Source of the DNA: Chloroflexota bacterium
GTDB lineage: Bacteria > Chloroflexota > UBA6077 > JACCZL01
DNA length: 64,000 nucleotides
Assembly: GCA_020845495.1 (NCBI GenBank)
Contig: JADLFM010000211.1
Span: 12,902 to 76,901, forward strand
Reading direction: 5' to 3'
Shown in pieces: positions 42,951 through 53,588 of the stretch. Position numbers and translations under genes: made by a program. Position 1 is the first letter of the stretch, and every line of letters starts with the position of its first letter. A model generated the notes under the pieces. That model was given only the letters and a program-made list of their open reading frames with translations, searched no databases and was not told the DNA's origin.

Positions 42951-43580
42951 TCAGGCGTTCTTCATGGCCACCGTCTCGAGCACATCGGCCACGTCCTCAC
43001 AGCGATCGGTCGCCTCCTCGATCTTCTCGAGGATCTCCTTCCAGCGCTGGAACTCGAACCAGTCTCCCCGCTGGCGAACCAGCCGAGCCAGCCCCTTCCG
43101 CAGGACGCGGTCGGCCTCGTTCTCCAGGCGGTTGATCTCGACCGTGTACGGCTTGACTCGGGCAAGACTACTCTTGTCACGCATGAGCGGCATCGCCGCT
43201 ACGATCTGCTCGGTCATCTGCAACAGGAGCCCTGCGAGTGCCCGCGCTTCCGGAATCGGCTCGGTGACCTCGTACAGTTCGAGCGAGTCGGCGGTGTCCT
43301 CGATCCAGTCGATCACGTCGTCAACACTGCTCACCAGCGCCCGGATCTCGTCGGCGTCGAGCGGCGTCAGGAAGGTCTTCGACAGCAGGTTATGGGCCTC
43401 GTGGACGATAAAATCGCCCTGATGCTCGAGCTCGATGATCTGTTGGACCCGGCTCTCGACGTCGCGATAGTCATCGAGCAGGCCGGCCAGCATCCGGGCC
43501 GCGTCATGCGCGGTTGCGGCGCCCTTCTCGAACCACTCGAAGAACCCCTGCTCGGACGGCAGAATCTGGAACGGGGCCAT
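42951..43580 (-). CDS. DUF47/PhoU-like phosphate transport regulator (Pit accessory)
   Basis: A 209-residue all-helical protein of the DUF47 (YkaA/TIGR00153) family. Characteristic stretches are MLAGLLDDYRDVESRVQQI, EHQGDFIVHEAHNLLSKTFLTPLDADEI (broken here across residues about 55-80) and a C-terminal RWKEILEKIEEATDRCEDVA. Conserved acidic residues suit metal binding. Family members accompany Pit transporters and modulate phosphate uptake. The ATG at 43580 with an AGGGGG site is used; the frame extends to 43730 without family sequence. Its convergent, not operonic, placement next to PiT is slightly unusual. Confidence 0.92.
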   Translation of the reverse strand: MAPFQILPSEQGFFEWFEKGAATAHDAARMLAGLLDDYRDVESRVQQIIELEHQGDFIVHEAHNLLSKTFLTPLDADEIRALVSSVDDVIDWIEDTADSLELYEVTEPIPEARALAGLLLQMTEQIVAAMPLMRDKSSLARVKPYTVEINRLENEADRVLRKGLARLVRQRGDWFEFQRWKEILEKIEEATDRCEDVADVLETVAMKNA

Positions 43581-44334
43581 TATTCCCCCTCTCACTCTCT
43601 TTGGGTGCAGCCGGCGAGTTGCCGGCCGCCCCGTGACACGCTCGGATATTTCGGCCGCTGCTTCCGGCCTCAGGTGCGCGAACGTGCCCTGCGTCAGTCT
43701 TCCGTACGCTAACCTGGCACGCTCGGGCATACGCTAGCACGGCCGAGCACGCTCGGCATGGGCTCTCCAGTCAGGAGCGTAACAGGACGACCGTTGATCC
43801 GACGACATGTCGGCTCGGCGGCGACCCGCGTCATGCTGCCCGGCACGAGCGCGCCCGCGTGGCGTGCGCCGCTCTGCCTCTTCCCGCATCTGCCTCTCGC
43901 CGCATCTGCCTGCCCCGTACGTTGACACCTTTCGCGTCTCTAGCCGAATCCCCCTCCGGATCATGCGCGATACGCGTCATGCAGCGGCCGCTCTCAACGC
44001 CCGCCGAGCGGTGCAGCGGAGGCTGGCCAGCCGGGGCATCCGGCACCCGGAGAGCCACGTCGATAGGCCCTGTAAGCCAGGGCCTATCGGCGCGGTCACC
44101 AGCCAGGCGGGCGGTCTCCGCGGCCTCACCTGACGCCCCCAGCACACCCGCGTCTCAGCGGCGTGAGCACGAGAGCGATCCAGTCAAGGCAGCGGTGACA
44201 GGCAGCCGCCATTGGCCCTACACTGTTGTCGCACCTGATCCTGCCACGCAAGCCCATCGGACAGACGTTCTGGAGTCGGCTCGCCGGATGGTCGTCCTCA
44301 CCCCTTCTCACCCGCTCCGAGCGAGCGTCATCCA
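43581..44334. other. 754-bp divergent intergenic region
   Basis: It separates the DUF47 gene from the MgtC-like gene. Apart from a perfect 12-bp hairpin at 44061-44089 no structure stands out. The open frames across it are arginine-rich and unsupported. It is long for this genome, so a leader RNA or an unrecognised small gene is possible. Confidence 0.45.
44061..44089 (+). promoter_or_regulatory. Perfect 12-bp hairpin in the possible leader of the MgtC-like gene
   Basis: CGATAGGCCCTG, a 5-base loop, and CAGGGCCTATCG lie about 245 bp upstream of the start at 44335. In other bacteria mgtC-type genes can have long regulated leaders; here only the hairpin is seen, and no known riboswitch consensus was recognised. 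Confidence 0.35.
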
Positions 44335-44814
44335 ATGATCCCTGCGCTCCCTATCGAGCCACTCGAGTGGCTGCTGGTGGCGCGGATGCTCCTGGCCTTC
44401 GCGCTCGGCGGCGTCCTCGGCTGGGAGCGCGAGCGCGCCGGCCGGCCGGCTGGCCTGCGCACGCACATGCTGGTGACGGCCGGGGCGGCAGCGTACACCA
44501 TCGTCTCGATTTACGGCTTCGTCGACCTGGGGACGGTGCGCGATCCGGGGCGGGTCGCAGCCCAGATCGTCACCGGGGTCGGCTTCCTCGGTGCCGGCAC
44601 GATCTGGCGAACCTCGTCGGCCGTGCGTGGGCTGACGACGGCGGCCTCGATCTGGCTGGCTGCCGCCATCGGCATGTTCGCCGGCGCGGGCCTCTACCTG
44701 CTCGCCATCGTCACTACCGTCCTCGGGTACATCTGCCTCCAGTGGTTCCGCGCGCCCGGCCGCAGGCACTCGGCCGGCGAGCCGTCGATTCTCGGGAGCG
44801 AGCTCGAAGATTAG
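44335..44814 (+). CDS. MgtC/SapB family membrane protein
   Basis: A 159-residue protein with four to five hydrophobic segments. The N-terminal MgtC/SapB signature is complete: GGVLGWERERAGRPAGLRTH, then VTGVGFLGAGTIWR and VRGLTTAASIWLAAAIGM. MgtC proteins affect growth at low magnesium and, in pathogens, F1Fo ATPase and phosphate uptake; proximity to phosphate transport genes fits that link but proves nothing. It lacks the longer C-terminal ACT-like domain of Salmonella MgtC, so it belongs to the short SapB-like type. Confidence 0.9.
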   Translation: MIPALPIEPLEWLLVARMLLAFALGGVLGWERERAGRPAGLRTHMLVTAGAAAYTIVSIYGFVDLGTVRDPGRVAAQIVTGVGFLGAGTIWRTSSAVRGLTTAASIWLAAAIGMFAGAGLYLLAIVTTVLGYICLQWFRAPGRRHSAGEPSILGSELED

Positions 44815-44929
44815 ACGACACGCCGAGCAAGGGTAAGGCGCGACAACGTGTCGAGTAGAACGCAGGACGATACCTGAGCGCGGCGCCGATCATGCTCGCG
44901 CCCCTCTCAGGCGGGTACACTCTTCGGAC

Positions 44930-46138
44930 GTGACGACAACGACGACTGAGACGACAACTCCTGAAACGACAACTCCTGAGACGACCGACTGGGTCAGCCG
45001 TGCGCAGACGCTCGCCGCCGACTTCGCGACCCGTGCCGCCGAGCACGACCGCGATCGTTCCTTCCCCTTCGAGAACTTCGACCAACTGTGGGATGCCGGC
45101 CTCCTGAACCTGACCGTCCCACTCGAGTACGGCGGCGAGGGTGCGGGCCTGACCGACGTCGCGCGGGTCGTCGCCGAGATCGGTGCCGGCGATAGCTCCA
45201 CCGCACTCGTGCTCGGAATGCAGTACCTGAAGCACGCCGCCATCGCCCGCGAGCGGGTCTGGCCCGAGGCGGTCCACCGGCTCATCTGCGAGGCGTCGGT
45301 CGGCGGCATCGCCCTCATCAACGCCATCCGCGTCGAGCCAGAGCTTGGAACGGTTTCGCGCGGCGGCACCTTCGCGACGAAGGCCACCAGGACGACTGAC
45401 GGCTGGCGCTTGAACGGACGCAAGATCTATTCGACGGGCAGCCCGATCCTTCGCTTCTTCGACGTCGGCGCGACGACCGACGAGCCGGAGCCACGGGTCG
45501 GAGCGTTCCTCGTCCCGGCGGGCACGCCCGGCCTCCGCATCGAGCGGACCTGGGACCACCTCGGGCTGCGAGCGAGCGGCAGCGATGACGTCGTGCTGGA
45601 GAACGTCGAGATCCCCGCCGAGTACGCCGTCGATCTGGAACCGCTCGACCGTCGACGTCCGGTCTCGCCGGTGCAGGGGGCCTGGGGCGCCTCAATTCTC
45701 AGCGCCGTCTACCTTGGTATCGGCCGCGCCGCGCGTGACTGGCTGGTCGGCTACCTTCACGAGCGCGTGCCCTCGAACCTCGGCGCGCCGCTTGCGACGC
45801 TCCCGCGCTTCCACACGGCGGTGGGGGAGATCCAGAGCCTCCTGTTCGCGGCCGAGCGCCTCCTGTGGGATCTGACGACCTCCATCGACGCCGGGCGTCC
45901 GCCGGCGTCGCGATCCGCCTCTGCCTTGACGAAATTGCACGTCACCAACAACATCATCCGCGCTACCGAGATCGGAATGGGTCTCATCGGCAATCCCGGG
46001 TTGAGCCGCAACAACCCGATGGAGCGGCTCTACCGAGATGCCCTCTGTGGCCGCGTCCATTGGCCCCAGGACGACGCTACCTTGACGATGGCCGGCAGGG
46101 AGGCTCTCGACGCGGCCGTACCACGCCTGAAGGCGTAG
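44930..46138 (+). CDS. Acyl-CoA dehydrogenase family protein
   Basis: A 402-residue flavoprotein of the acyl-CoA dehydrogenase superfamily. The N-terminal helical domain is VPLEYGGEGAGLTDVARVVA, the middle beta domain includes GWRLNGRKIYSTGSP, WDHLGLRASGSDDV and ENVEIPAE, and the C-terminal helical domain ends with MERLYRDALCGRVHWPQDD. The last two features recall the monooxygenase-like (DszC/nitroalkane) branch, so oxidation of something other than an acyl-CoA is possible. The GTG at 44930 begins a Thr-rich tail (TTTTTETTTPETTTPETT) encoded by 15-bp tandem units near 44940-44985. It is monocistronic. Confidence 0.85.
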   Translation: MTTTTTETTTPETTTPETTDWVSRAQTLAADFATRAAEHDRDRSFPFENFDQLWDAGLLNLTVPLEYGGEGAGLTDVARVVAEIGAGDSSTALVLGMQYLKHAAIARERVWPEAVHRLICEASVGGIALINAIRVEPELGTVSRGGTFATKATRTTDGWRLNGRKIYSTGSPILRFFDVGATTDEPEPRVGAFLVPAGTPGLRIERTWDHLGLRASGSDDVVLENVEIPAEYAVDLEPLDRRRPVSPVQGAWGASILSAVYLGIGRAARDWLVGYLHERVPSNLGAPLATLPRFHTAVGEIQSLLFAAERLLWDLTTSIDAGRPPASRSASALTKLHVTNNIIRATEIGMGLIGNPGLSRNNPMERLYRDALCGRVHWPQDDATLTMAGREALDAAVPRLKA

Positions 46139-46299
46139 CAGGAAACTGCCCCCCCATTCGGGCGACTCGGTCGGATCACGCCCCCGGATGCCGAGTCGCT
46201 GGCTATGGCCTCGGCAGGGGCGCACCTGCACCGCCAGGAGTGGAGGCTGCGCGCCGCAACCGTTCGCCGCTCAAAGAGGGAGCGGCCGAACGCAGCGTG

Positions 46300-46348
46300 G
46301 GTGAGGGCCCTCCCGTCGCTCCCATCATCTGACGGGGGACCCCTCACC
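46300..46348. repeat. Imperfect REP-like hairpin between convergent genes
   Basis: GGTGAGGGCCCTCCCGTC (46300-46317) pairs with GACGGGGGACCCCTCACC (46331-46348), with a few mismatches. It lies in the 273-bp gap between the acyl-CoA dehydrogenase and SdhB stops and may also terminate transcription. Confidence 0.6.
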
Positions 46349-46411
46349 TCAGCCCCTTGCCAGCGGAAGAGGCCGCCGCCCACTCGCTACTGCATCGCTA
46401 CGGCATGCCAG

Positions 46412-47164
46412 TCAGTCGCGGATTCCACGGAGGCTCGCGCTGAGGAATTCGGCGTTCAACTTGGAGATCACATCCATGGTGATCTCCTTTGGACAAACTG
46501 CCTCGCACTCACCCATGTTCGTGCACGCCCCAAAACCCTCGATCTGCATCTGTCGAACCATCCGGACGGCGCGCTTGTGGCGCTCGGGCTGGCCCTGGGG
46601 TAGCAGGCTCAGGTGGGTGAGCTTGGCGCCGGTGAAGAGCACCGCCGAGGCGTTCGGGCAGGCCGCCACGCACGCGCCGCAGCCGATACAGGCCGCCGCA
46701 TCCATCGCCTGATCCGAGTTTGTCTTGGGCACCAGGATCCCATTGGCGTCCTGGGCCGCCCCAACGGTCGCGGTGATGAAGCCGCCGGCCTCGATGATCC
46801 TGTCGAACGACCGGCGGTCGACGATGAGATCTCTTATGACCGGGAACGGCCGCGCCCGCCACGGCTCGATGGTGACGGTCTGACCGTCGTGGAAGTAGCG
46901 CATGTGCAGTTGACAGACGGTGGTCGCCCGCTCGGGGCCGTGGGCGACCCCGTCGATCATCAGGCTGCACGCGCCGCAGATACCCTCGCGGCAGTCGTGA
47001 TCGAACGCGACGGGCTCCTTGTCCTCGGTGATCAAGCGCTGATTCAGGACGTCGAGCATCTCCAGAAAGGACATGTGCTCGTTGACATCCGGGTGGTCGT
47101 ACGTCTCGAAGTGGCCCTCATCCCGAGGCCCTTTCTGACGCCAGATTTTCAACGTCAGGCGCAT
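46412..47164 (-). CDS. sdhB: Succinate dehydrogenase/fumarate reductase iron-sulfur subunit
   Basis: A 250-residue SdhB/FrdB. The [2Fe-2S] cysteines are 58, 63, 66 and 84 ([13 protein letters not shown] and VCQLHM). The first [4Fe-4S]-type motif has 159, 162, 165 and 169 ([12 protein letters not shown]). The third cluster region has 214, 220 and 224 ([12 protein letters not shown]). It passes electrons from SdhA to quinone, or in reverse, at the inner face of the membrane. It is the last gene of sdhCAB, 142 bp after SdhA. The similarity is to the Bacillus/epsilon-type class B enzymes. Confidence 0.95.
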   Translation of the reverse strand: MRLTLKIWRQKGPRDEGHFETYDHPDVNEHMSFLEMLDVLNQRLITEDKEPVAFDHDCREGICGACSLMIDGVAHGPERATTVCQLHMRYFHDGQTVTIEPWRARPFPVIRDLIVDRRSFDRIIEAGGFITATVGAAQDANGILVPKTNSDQAMDAAACIGCGACVAACPNASAVLFTGAKLTHLSLLPQGQPERHKRAVRMVRQMQIEGFGACTNMGECEAVCPKEITMDVISKLNAEFLSASLRGIRD

Positions 47165-47306
47165 CGTATCTCCAGTAGCATAAGCGGGGGAGTAGCCGTC
47201 AGGTGCCAGTGGCCAGCGGCTCGGAGGCGGCCGCCGACCAGTCCCTGATGCCAGCTCCCGATTCCAGTTCCTGAGTACTGACGGCTGACACCTGACCGCC
47301 CCTGAC

Positions 47307-49289
<1,983 letters not shown>

Positions 49290-49433
49290 GATATCGTCCT
49301 CTACCCTGCATTCCCGTGCCTTGCTGACGCAGTGTCGTCCCTGAAGCGCTGATAATGCTGATCCAGGATGGCGACTCCGGTGTGCCCGCCTGCGATCCTG
49401 GGCCGTCGTGACCCACCGTGACAGGCTACCACC

Positions 49434-49452
49434 GTGAGCCATCATGGCTCAC
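49434..49452. other. Intercistronic hairpin between sdhC and sdhA
   Basis: GTGAGCCAT and ATGGCTCAC flank a single C. It could be an RNA processing or partial termination site that sets the SdhC to SdhA ratio; no direct evidence. Confidence 0.35.
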
Positions 49453-49457
49453 CGGAA

Positions 49458-50141
49458 CTAGCGGACGATGCCGGCCAGGACGACGAGTGGGATCAAAATG
49501 TTCCCGCCGGCGACCAGAATGGTGGTGACCGTCGCAAAGCCTCGCCAGAGATAGTTATTGGTTCCGTTCTTCCACCCGAGCGATTGAGACATGCTCCAGA
49601 CGCCGTGGTACAGATGGAGCCCAAGTGCAACCTGAGCGATGATGTAGACCAGCGAGACGAACGGATTCAGGAACCCATTGACGACGTTCCCGTAGACATC
49701 GTGCGGGTCGAAGCGCGCCTCAATGTATGCCGTACCGGTCGTGAAATGGAGAATGTGATACACGACGAAGAGCGCGATGATGACGCCGCTCCAGCGCATC
49801 GTCCGAGTCGCGTAGTTCGCCGCGATGTACTTCTTCTTACCATAGCGGATCGGACGGCTCTGGAGATCGACGAGCGTCAACTGGTATGCGGCCCAGATAT
49901 GGGCCACGACGCTTACACCAACGATGACGCGTACGACCCAGAGGGCACCCGAATAGGCGAAGAACGGCATACCGACGGTTCGAAGGAAGAGCGCGTAGTC
50001 GTTGAAAGCCTCGCGTCCCTCGAAGATGTGTAAGTTGCCGTACATATGGACGAAGACGAAGGCGAAGAGGATCAAGCCAGTGACGGCCATGACGATCTTC
50101 TTGCCAACGTTGGTCTGATAGAGAGTGAGCGCTCCTACCAT
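49458..50141 (-). CDS. sdhC: Succinate dehydrogenase cytochrome b subunit (class B, single diheme anchor)
   Basis: A 227-residue membrane anchor with five hydrophobic segments. The histidines near the membrane segments (His32, His81, His129 and His176, in FVHMYGNLHIF, AHIWAAYQL, YHILHFT and GLHLYHGVWSM) could ligate two hemes, as in the Bacillus type SdhC. No separate SdhD is encoded, consistent with class B. The ATG at 50141 follows GGGGGAGGGAG. It is the first gene of sdhCAB. The aspartase gene lies upstream on the same strand across a 361-bp gap containing REP-like repeats. Confidence 0.92.
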   Translation of the reverse strand: MVGALTLYQTNVGKKIVMAVTGLILFAFVFVHMYGNLHIFEGREAFNDYALFLRTVGMPFFAYSGALWVVRVIVGVSVVAHIWAAYQLTLVDLQSRPIRYGKKKYIAANYATRTMRWSGVIIALFVVYHILHFTTGTAYIEARFDPHDVYGNVVNGFLNPFVSLVYIIAQVALGLHLYHGVWSMSQSLGWKNGTNNYLWRGFATVTTILVAGGNILIPLVVLAGIVR

Positions 50142-50382
50142 CGTTCTCCCTCCCCCGAGCCCGTGGGGGGACGTAGCCGGGAAGTGCCGCGGGCGCCGTG
50201 CCGCGGCCGGCCTGCCACAGAGCATAGTAACGCGTTCGGGGAGATGATGACCGCATGGTCCAACAGGGCCGTTGCAGGTGGCACAAGGCGTCGCCGGCGT
50301 AGCTGGCGCGGGTCGTGCTCGACGGTGTGGGGCGCATCGACAGCGGAGCAGGTTCAGCGGCGCCGGAGTGTTGCGCTCGCCA

Positions 50383-50493
50383 ACCTCTCCCACTGGGAGA
50401 GGTCGCGCGGAGCTCGGGTGAGGGCTCTTCCGTGACTACCCGTCAACTACCAGAAGAGCCCTTACCCTACCCTCCCCCACTGGGACGAGGGTG
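50383..50493. repeat. Pair of inverted REP-like repeats between aspA and sdhC
   Basis: A first unit (CCTCTCCCACTGGGAGAGG, then GGTGAGGGCTCTT) and a second inverted unit (AAGAGCCCTTACCCTACCC, then CCACTGGGACGAGGG) face each other like a bacterial interspersed mosaic element. The rest of the 361-bp gap (50142-50502) shows nothing else except a possible -10 for sdhC near 50224-50229. Confidence 0.75.
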
Positions 50494-50502
50494 TGCGGCA
50501 TG

Positions 50503-52005
50503 CTACTCGTGGGCACGGCTCGGCTGGGTCATGGCCTCGGGGCGCAACAACTCGTCGAGCGCCTCTTTGGTGAGCCAGCCCTTTTCCAGCACCAGGTCGC
50601 AGACGCCACCGCCCGTCTCCAGTGCCTCCTTGGCGATCGCCACAGACCGCTCGTAGCCGAGCACTGGGTTCAGCGCGGTGACCAGCCCGATGCTGGTCTC
50701 GACGTAATGTTGACACCGCTCGCGATTGACGGTGATGCCCCGGATACACCGCGCGGTGAGGGTGCCAAGCCCGGCCGCCAGCACGCGGATGGACTGTAAG
50801 AGTGAGAAGGCGATTGTTGGCTCGAAGGCGTTGAGCTGAAGCTGGCCGCTTTCCGACGCCATGGTGACGGTCAGGTCGTTGCCAATGACCAGGAACGCCA
50901 CCTGATTGACGACCTCAGGGATGACCGGGTTCACCTTACCCGGCATGATCGACGAGCCAGCCTGCACCGGTGGGAGGTTGATCTCGTTGAAGCCCGCCCG
51001 AGGGCCGCTCGAGAGTAGCCGGAGGTCGTTGCAGATCTTGGAGAGCTTGACGGCGGTACGCTTGAGCACGCCCGAGAAGAGCACGAAGGCGCCCATGTCG
51101 GACGTGGCCTCGATCAGGTTCGTCGCGAGCACCATGTCGTGGCCGGAGATCCGCGCGAGCTCCTCGACAGCGAGCGCGGCGTAGCGTGGGTCGGCGGTGA
51201 TACCGGTGCCAATGGCCGTTGCGCCGAGGTTGACCTCGCGGAAGAAGCCGGAGATCTCGCGTAGGCGGGCGATGTCCTCGCGGACGGTGGCGTAGAAGGC
51301 GTCGAACTCCTGCCCGACGGTCATCGGGACGGCGTCCTGAAGCTGGGTGCGGCCCATCTTGAGAACGTCGCTGAACTCGATCGCCTTCTCTTTCAGCGCG
51401 TAGGCGAAGTCGTCCAGTGCCTTGATGAGCGTGGGCAGCGCGAGCAAGATGGCCAGTCGAACGGCCGTCGGGTAGGCGTCATTCGTGGACTGCGCCATGT
51501 TGACGTCATCATTGGGATGGAGGTGCTGGTACTCACCTCGCCGGTGCCCCATGAGCGCCAGCGCGACGTTCGCAATCACCTCATTGGCGTTCATGTTCGT
51601 CGACGTGCCAGCCCCGCCCTGGATGACGTCGACGACGAACTGCTCGTGGTAGCGCCCCGCGATGATCTCGTCGCAGGCCCGCTCGATGGCTTTGGCCTTG
51701 GCGTGAGGGAGATAGCCGAGCTTCTCGTTGGCGAGCGCTGCGGCCTTCTTCACCATCGCGAGAGCTCGCACCAGTTCCGGAAGGTGTGCGACGGGAACCC
51801 CAGTGATCGGGAAGTTCTGGACTGCGCGGAGGGTATGAACGCCCCAGTAGGCGGCGGCGGGCACATCGACCTCGCCGAGAAGATCGTGCTCGCGTCGCAT
51901 TTCGGTGGCCGATAGCACGATCGTATCGATGCTCGGAACGGTGAGATGAGATGCTGGTGTCGTCACCGGCGGGCTGTCAGTGGATGCGGCGGGTTGTTCG
52001 GTCAT
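50503..52005 (-). CDS. aspA: Aspartate ammonia-lyase (fumarase/aspartase superfamily)
   Basis: A 500-residue lyase converting L-aspartate to fumarate and ammonia. The superfamily signature GSSIMPGKVNP-VIPEVVNQV is intact with its catalytic-loop serines. Aspartase-type features are REHDLLGEVDVPAAAYWGVHTLRA at the start, GGAGTSTNMNANEV, and HPNDDVNMAQSTNDAYPT. Fumarase C is an alternative, but the N-terminus favours AspA. The start ATG 52005 (GGACGGAAG upstream) is preferred over GTG 52038, which has no ribosome site. It is divergent from the Dcu transporter and upstream of sdhCAB, giving an aspartate-fumarate-succinate module. Confidence 0.9.
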   Translation of the reverse strand: MTEQPAASTDSPPVTTPASHLTVPSIDTIVLSATEMRREHDLLGEVDVPAAAYWGVHTLRAVQNFPITGVPVAHLPELVRALAMVKKAAALANEKLGYLPHAKAKAIERACDEIIAGRYHEQFVVDVIQGGAGTSTNMNANEVIANVALALMGHRRGEYQHLHPNDDVNMAQSTNDAYPTAVRLAILLALPTLIKALDDFAYALKEKAIEFSDVLKMGRTQLQDAVPMTVGQEFDAFYATVREDIARLREISGFFREVNLGATAIGTGITADPRYAALAVEELARISGHDMVLATNLIEATSDMGAFVLFSGVLKRTAVKLSKICNDLRLLSSGPRAGFNEINLPPVQAGSSIMPGKVNPVIPEVVNQVAFLVIGNDLTVTMASESGQLQLNAFEPTIAFSLLQSIRVLAAGLGTLTARCIRGITVNRERCQHYVETSIGLVTALNPVLGYERSVAIAKEALETGGGVCDLVLEKGWLTKEALDELLRPEAMTQPSRAHE

Positions 52006-52147
52006 TACTTCCGTCCAGTTCTCGTTCTCACTCTCCACACAGAGCCACTATGAGTCCGACTCGTCTCCTTGTCGATGGACGTATGCCCTGATGATATTCG
52101 GACGCGTGACACGTCCTCCATGAGGCCGGACGTGGTTAATGTCGGTG

Positions 52148-52205
52148 CTGGCGATAGTGGAGTGTACGTGCGATTCTCTCACGGGGGAACGTACACGATC
52201 GCCAG
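52148..52205. promoter_or_regulatory. Interrupted inverted repeat in the aspA-dcu intergenic region
   Basis: Outer arms CTGGCGAT (52148-52155) and ATCGCCAG (52198-52205) enclose inner arms GTGTACGT (52162-52169) and ACGTACAC (52189-52196). It lies just upstream of the Dcu start and could be a leader hairpin or a dimeric operator controlling one or both divergent genes. Confidence 0.45.
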
Positions 52206-52259
52206 TGGTTTGTGCGCACGAACAGGACATATGACTCATCAACAGGAGGGCATTCGCCC

Positions 52260-53588
52260 GTGAACGTTATCTTCTTCCTCCAGTTCGCCGTCGTTCTTGC
52301 GGCGATCGCACTTGGAGCGCGCGTGGGTGGCGTTGGGCTCGGCCTGTGGGGCGGGGTGGGCCTCATGGTGCTGACCGTGTTATTCGGCGCCACGCCGACG
52401 AGCCCCCCCATCGACGTGATGCTGATCATTCTGGCCGTCATCTCGGCAGCGGCGGCAATGGAAGCATCCGGCGGTATCGACTACCTGGTCAGCGTGGCCG
52501 AGCGCATCATCCGCCAGAATCCTCGGCACGTGACGATCGTGGCGCCACTGGTGGCCTGGGCGTTCACGTTCGGCGCCGGCACCGGGCACATCGTGTACCC
52601 GCTCCAGCCGGTGATCTACGAAGTCGCCCGAGAGAACGGCATCCGTCCTGAGCGGCCAATGGCGATTGCTACTATCGCCTCGCAGCAGGCCATTACGGCC
52701 AGTCCGGTCTCGGCTGCGACGGCCGCGATGATCGCGCTGCTCGCACCCCAGGGTATCGGGCTACTCACGATCCTCGCGATCTGTATCCCGGCGACCCTGA
52801 TCGGCGTGCTAGTGGCCGCGCTCGTCCAGACGCGCGTCGGCACGGAGCTCGACCAGGATCCCGAGTACAAGCGCCGCCTGGCCGCCGGCGAGGTCGAGCC
52901 GCTTACCCGAAGCGACCAGTCGAAGTTCGCGCTTCCCAAGACAGCCCGCACCAGCGCGCTCATCTTCCTGGCAGGGGTGGCCCTGGTGGTGCTGGCTGGC
53001 GCGTTCCCGCAGCTTCGGCCGCTCGTCGCCGATGCGAACGGCAACCGGGTCGCACTCGCGATGCCGCTCACGATCCAGATCGTCATGCTGAGCGTGGCGG
53101 CGCTGATCCTGCTGGCGACCCGCCCGCCCGTCGCGCTCGTGCCGCGCACCCAGACCGCTCAGGCTGGCTTCACGGCCGTGATCGGGATCTTCGGGCTGGC
53201 GTGGCTCGGCGACACCTTCATCGCCAACAACCAGGCCGTCATCATCGGCTCGCTCAGCACCATGGCCAATACCTACCCGGCCCTGTTCGCCCTCGGCCTG
53301 TTCGTCGCCTCGGTCTTCCTATACAGCCAGGCGGCGACGACGCGCGCACTCATGCCGCTCGGCGTCTCGCTCGGCATCCCGGGCGCAGCCTTGATCGGGA
53401 TGTTCCCGGCCGTCAACGGCTACTTCTTCTTCCCCACCTACGGTTCGCTGATTGCGGCGATCAACTTCGATCGGTCAGGTACGACGCGCATCGGCCGCTT
53501 CATCGTGAACCACTCGTTCATGCTGCCCGGGCTGATCGCCACGACCGTGGCCGTCGTCGGCGGCCTGCTCCTTGCCCAGGTGTTCTAG
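52260..53588 (+). CDS. Anaerobic C4-dicarboxylate transporter (DcuA/DcuB family)
   Basis: A 442-residue membrane protein with ten or more hydrophobic segments. Dcu signatures include GGIDYLVSVAERIIRQNPRH, the GAGTGHIVYPLQPVIYEVA segment, ASQQAITASPVSAATAAM and VNGYFFFPTYGSLIAAINFD. DcuA/B exchange fumarate, aspartate or malate for succinate across the membrane. The start is GTG 52260, nine bases after AGGAGGG; the frame before it is not family sequence. It is divergent from aspartase and near sdhCAB, so uptake of aspartate or fumarate with succinate export is the probable use. Confidence 0.92.
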   Translation: MNVIFFLQFAVVLAAIALGARVGGVGLGLWGGVGLMVLTVLFGATPTSPPIDVMLIILAVISAAAAMEASGGIDYLVSVAERIIRQNPRHVTIVAPLVAWAFTFGAGTGHIVYPLQPVIYEVARENGIRPERPMAIATIASQQAITASPVSAATAAMIALLAPQGIGLLTILAICIPATLIGVLVAALVQTRVGTELDQDPEYKRRLAAGEVEPLTRSDQSKFALPKTARTSALIFLAGVALVVLAGAFPQLRPLVADANGNRVALAMPLTIQIVMLSVAALILLATRPPVALVPRTQTAQAGFTAVIGIFGLAWLGDTFIANNQAVIIGSLSTMANTYPALFALGLFVASVFLYSQAATTRALMPLGVSLGIPGAALIGMFPAVNGYFFFPTYGSLIAAINFDRSGTTRIGRFIVNHSFMLPGLIATTVAVVGGLLLAQVF

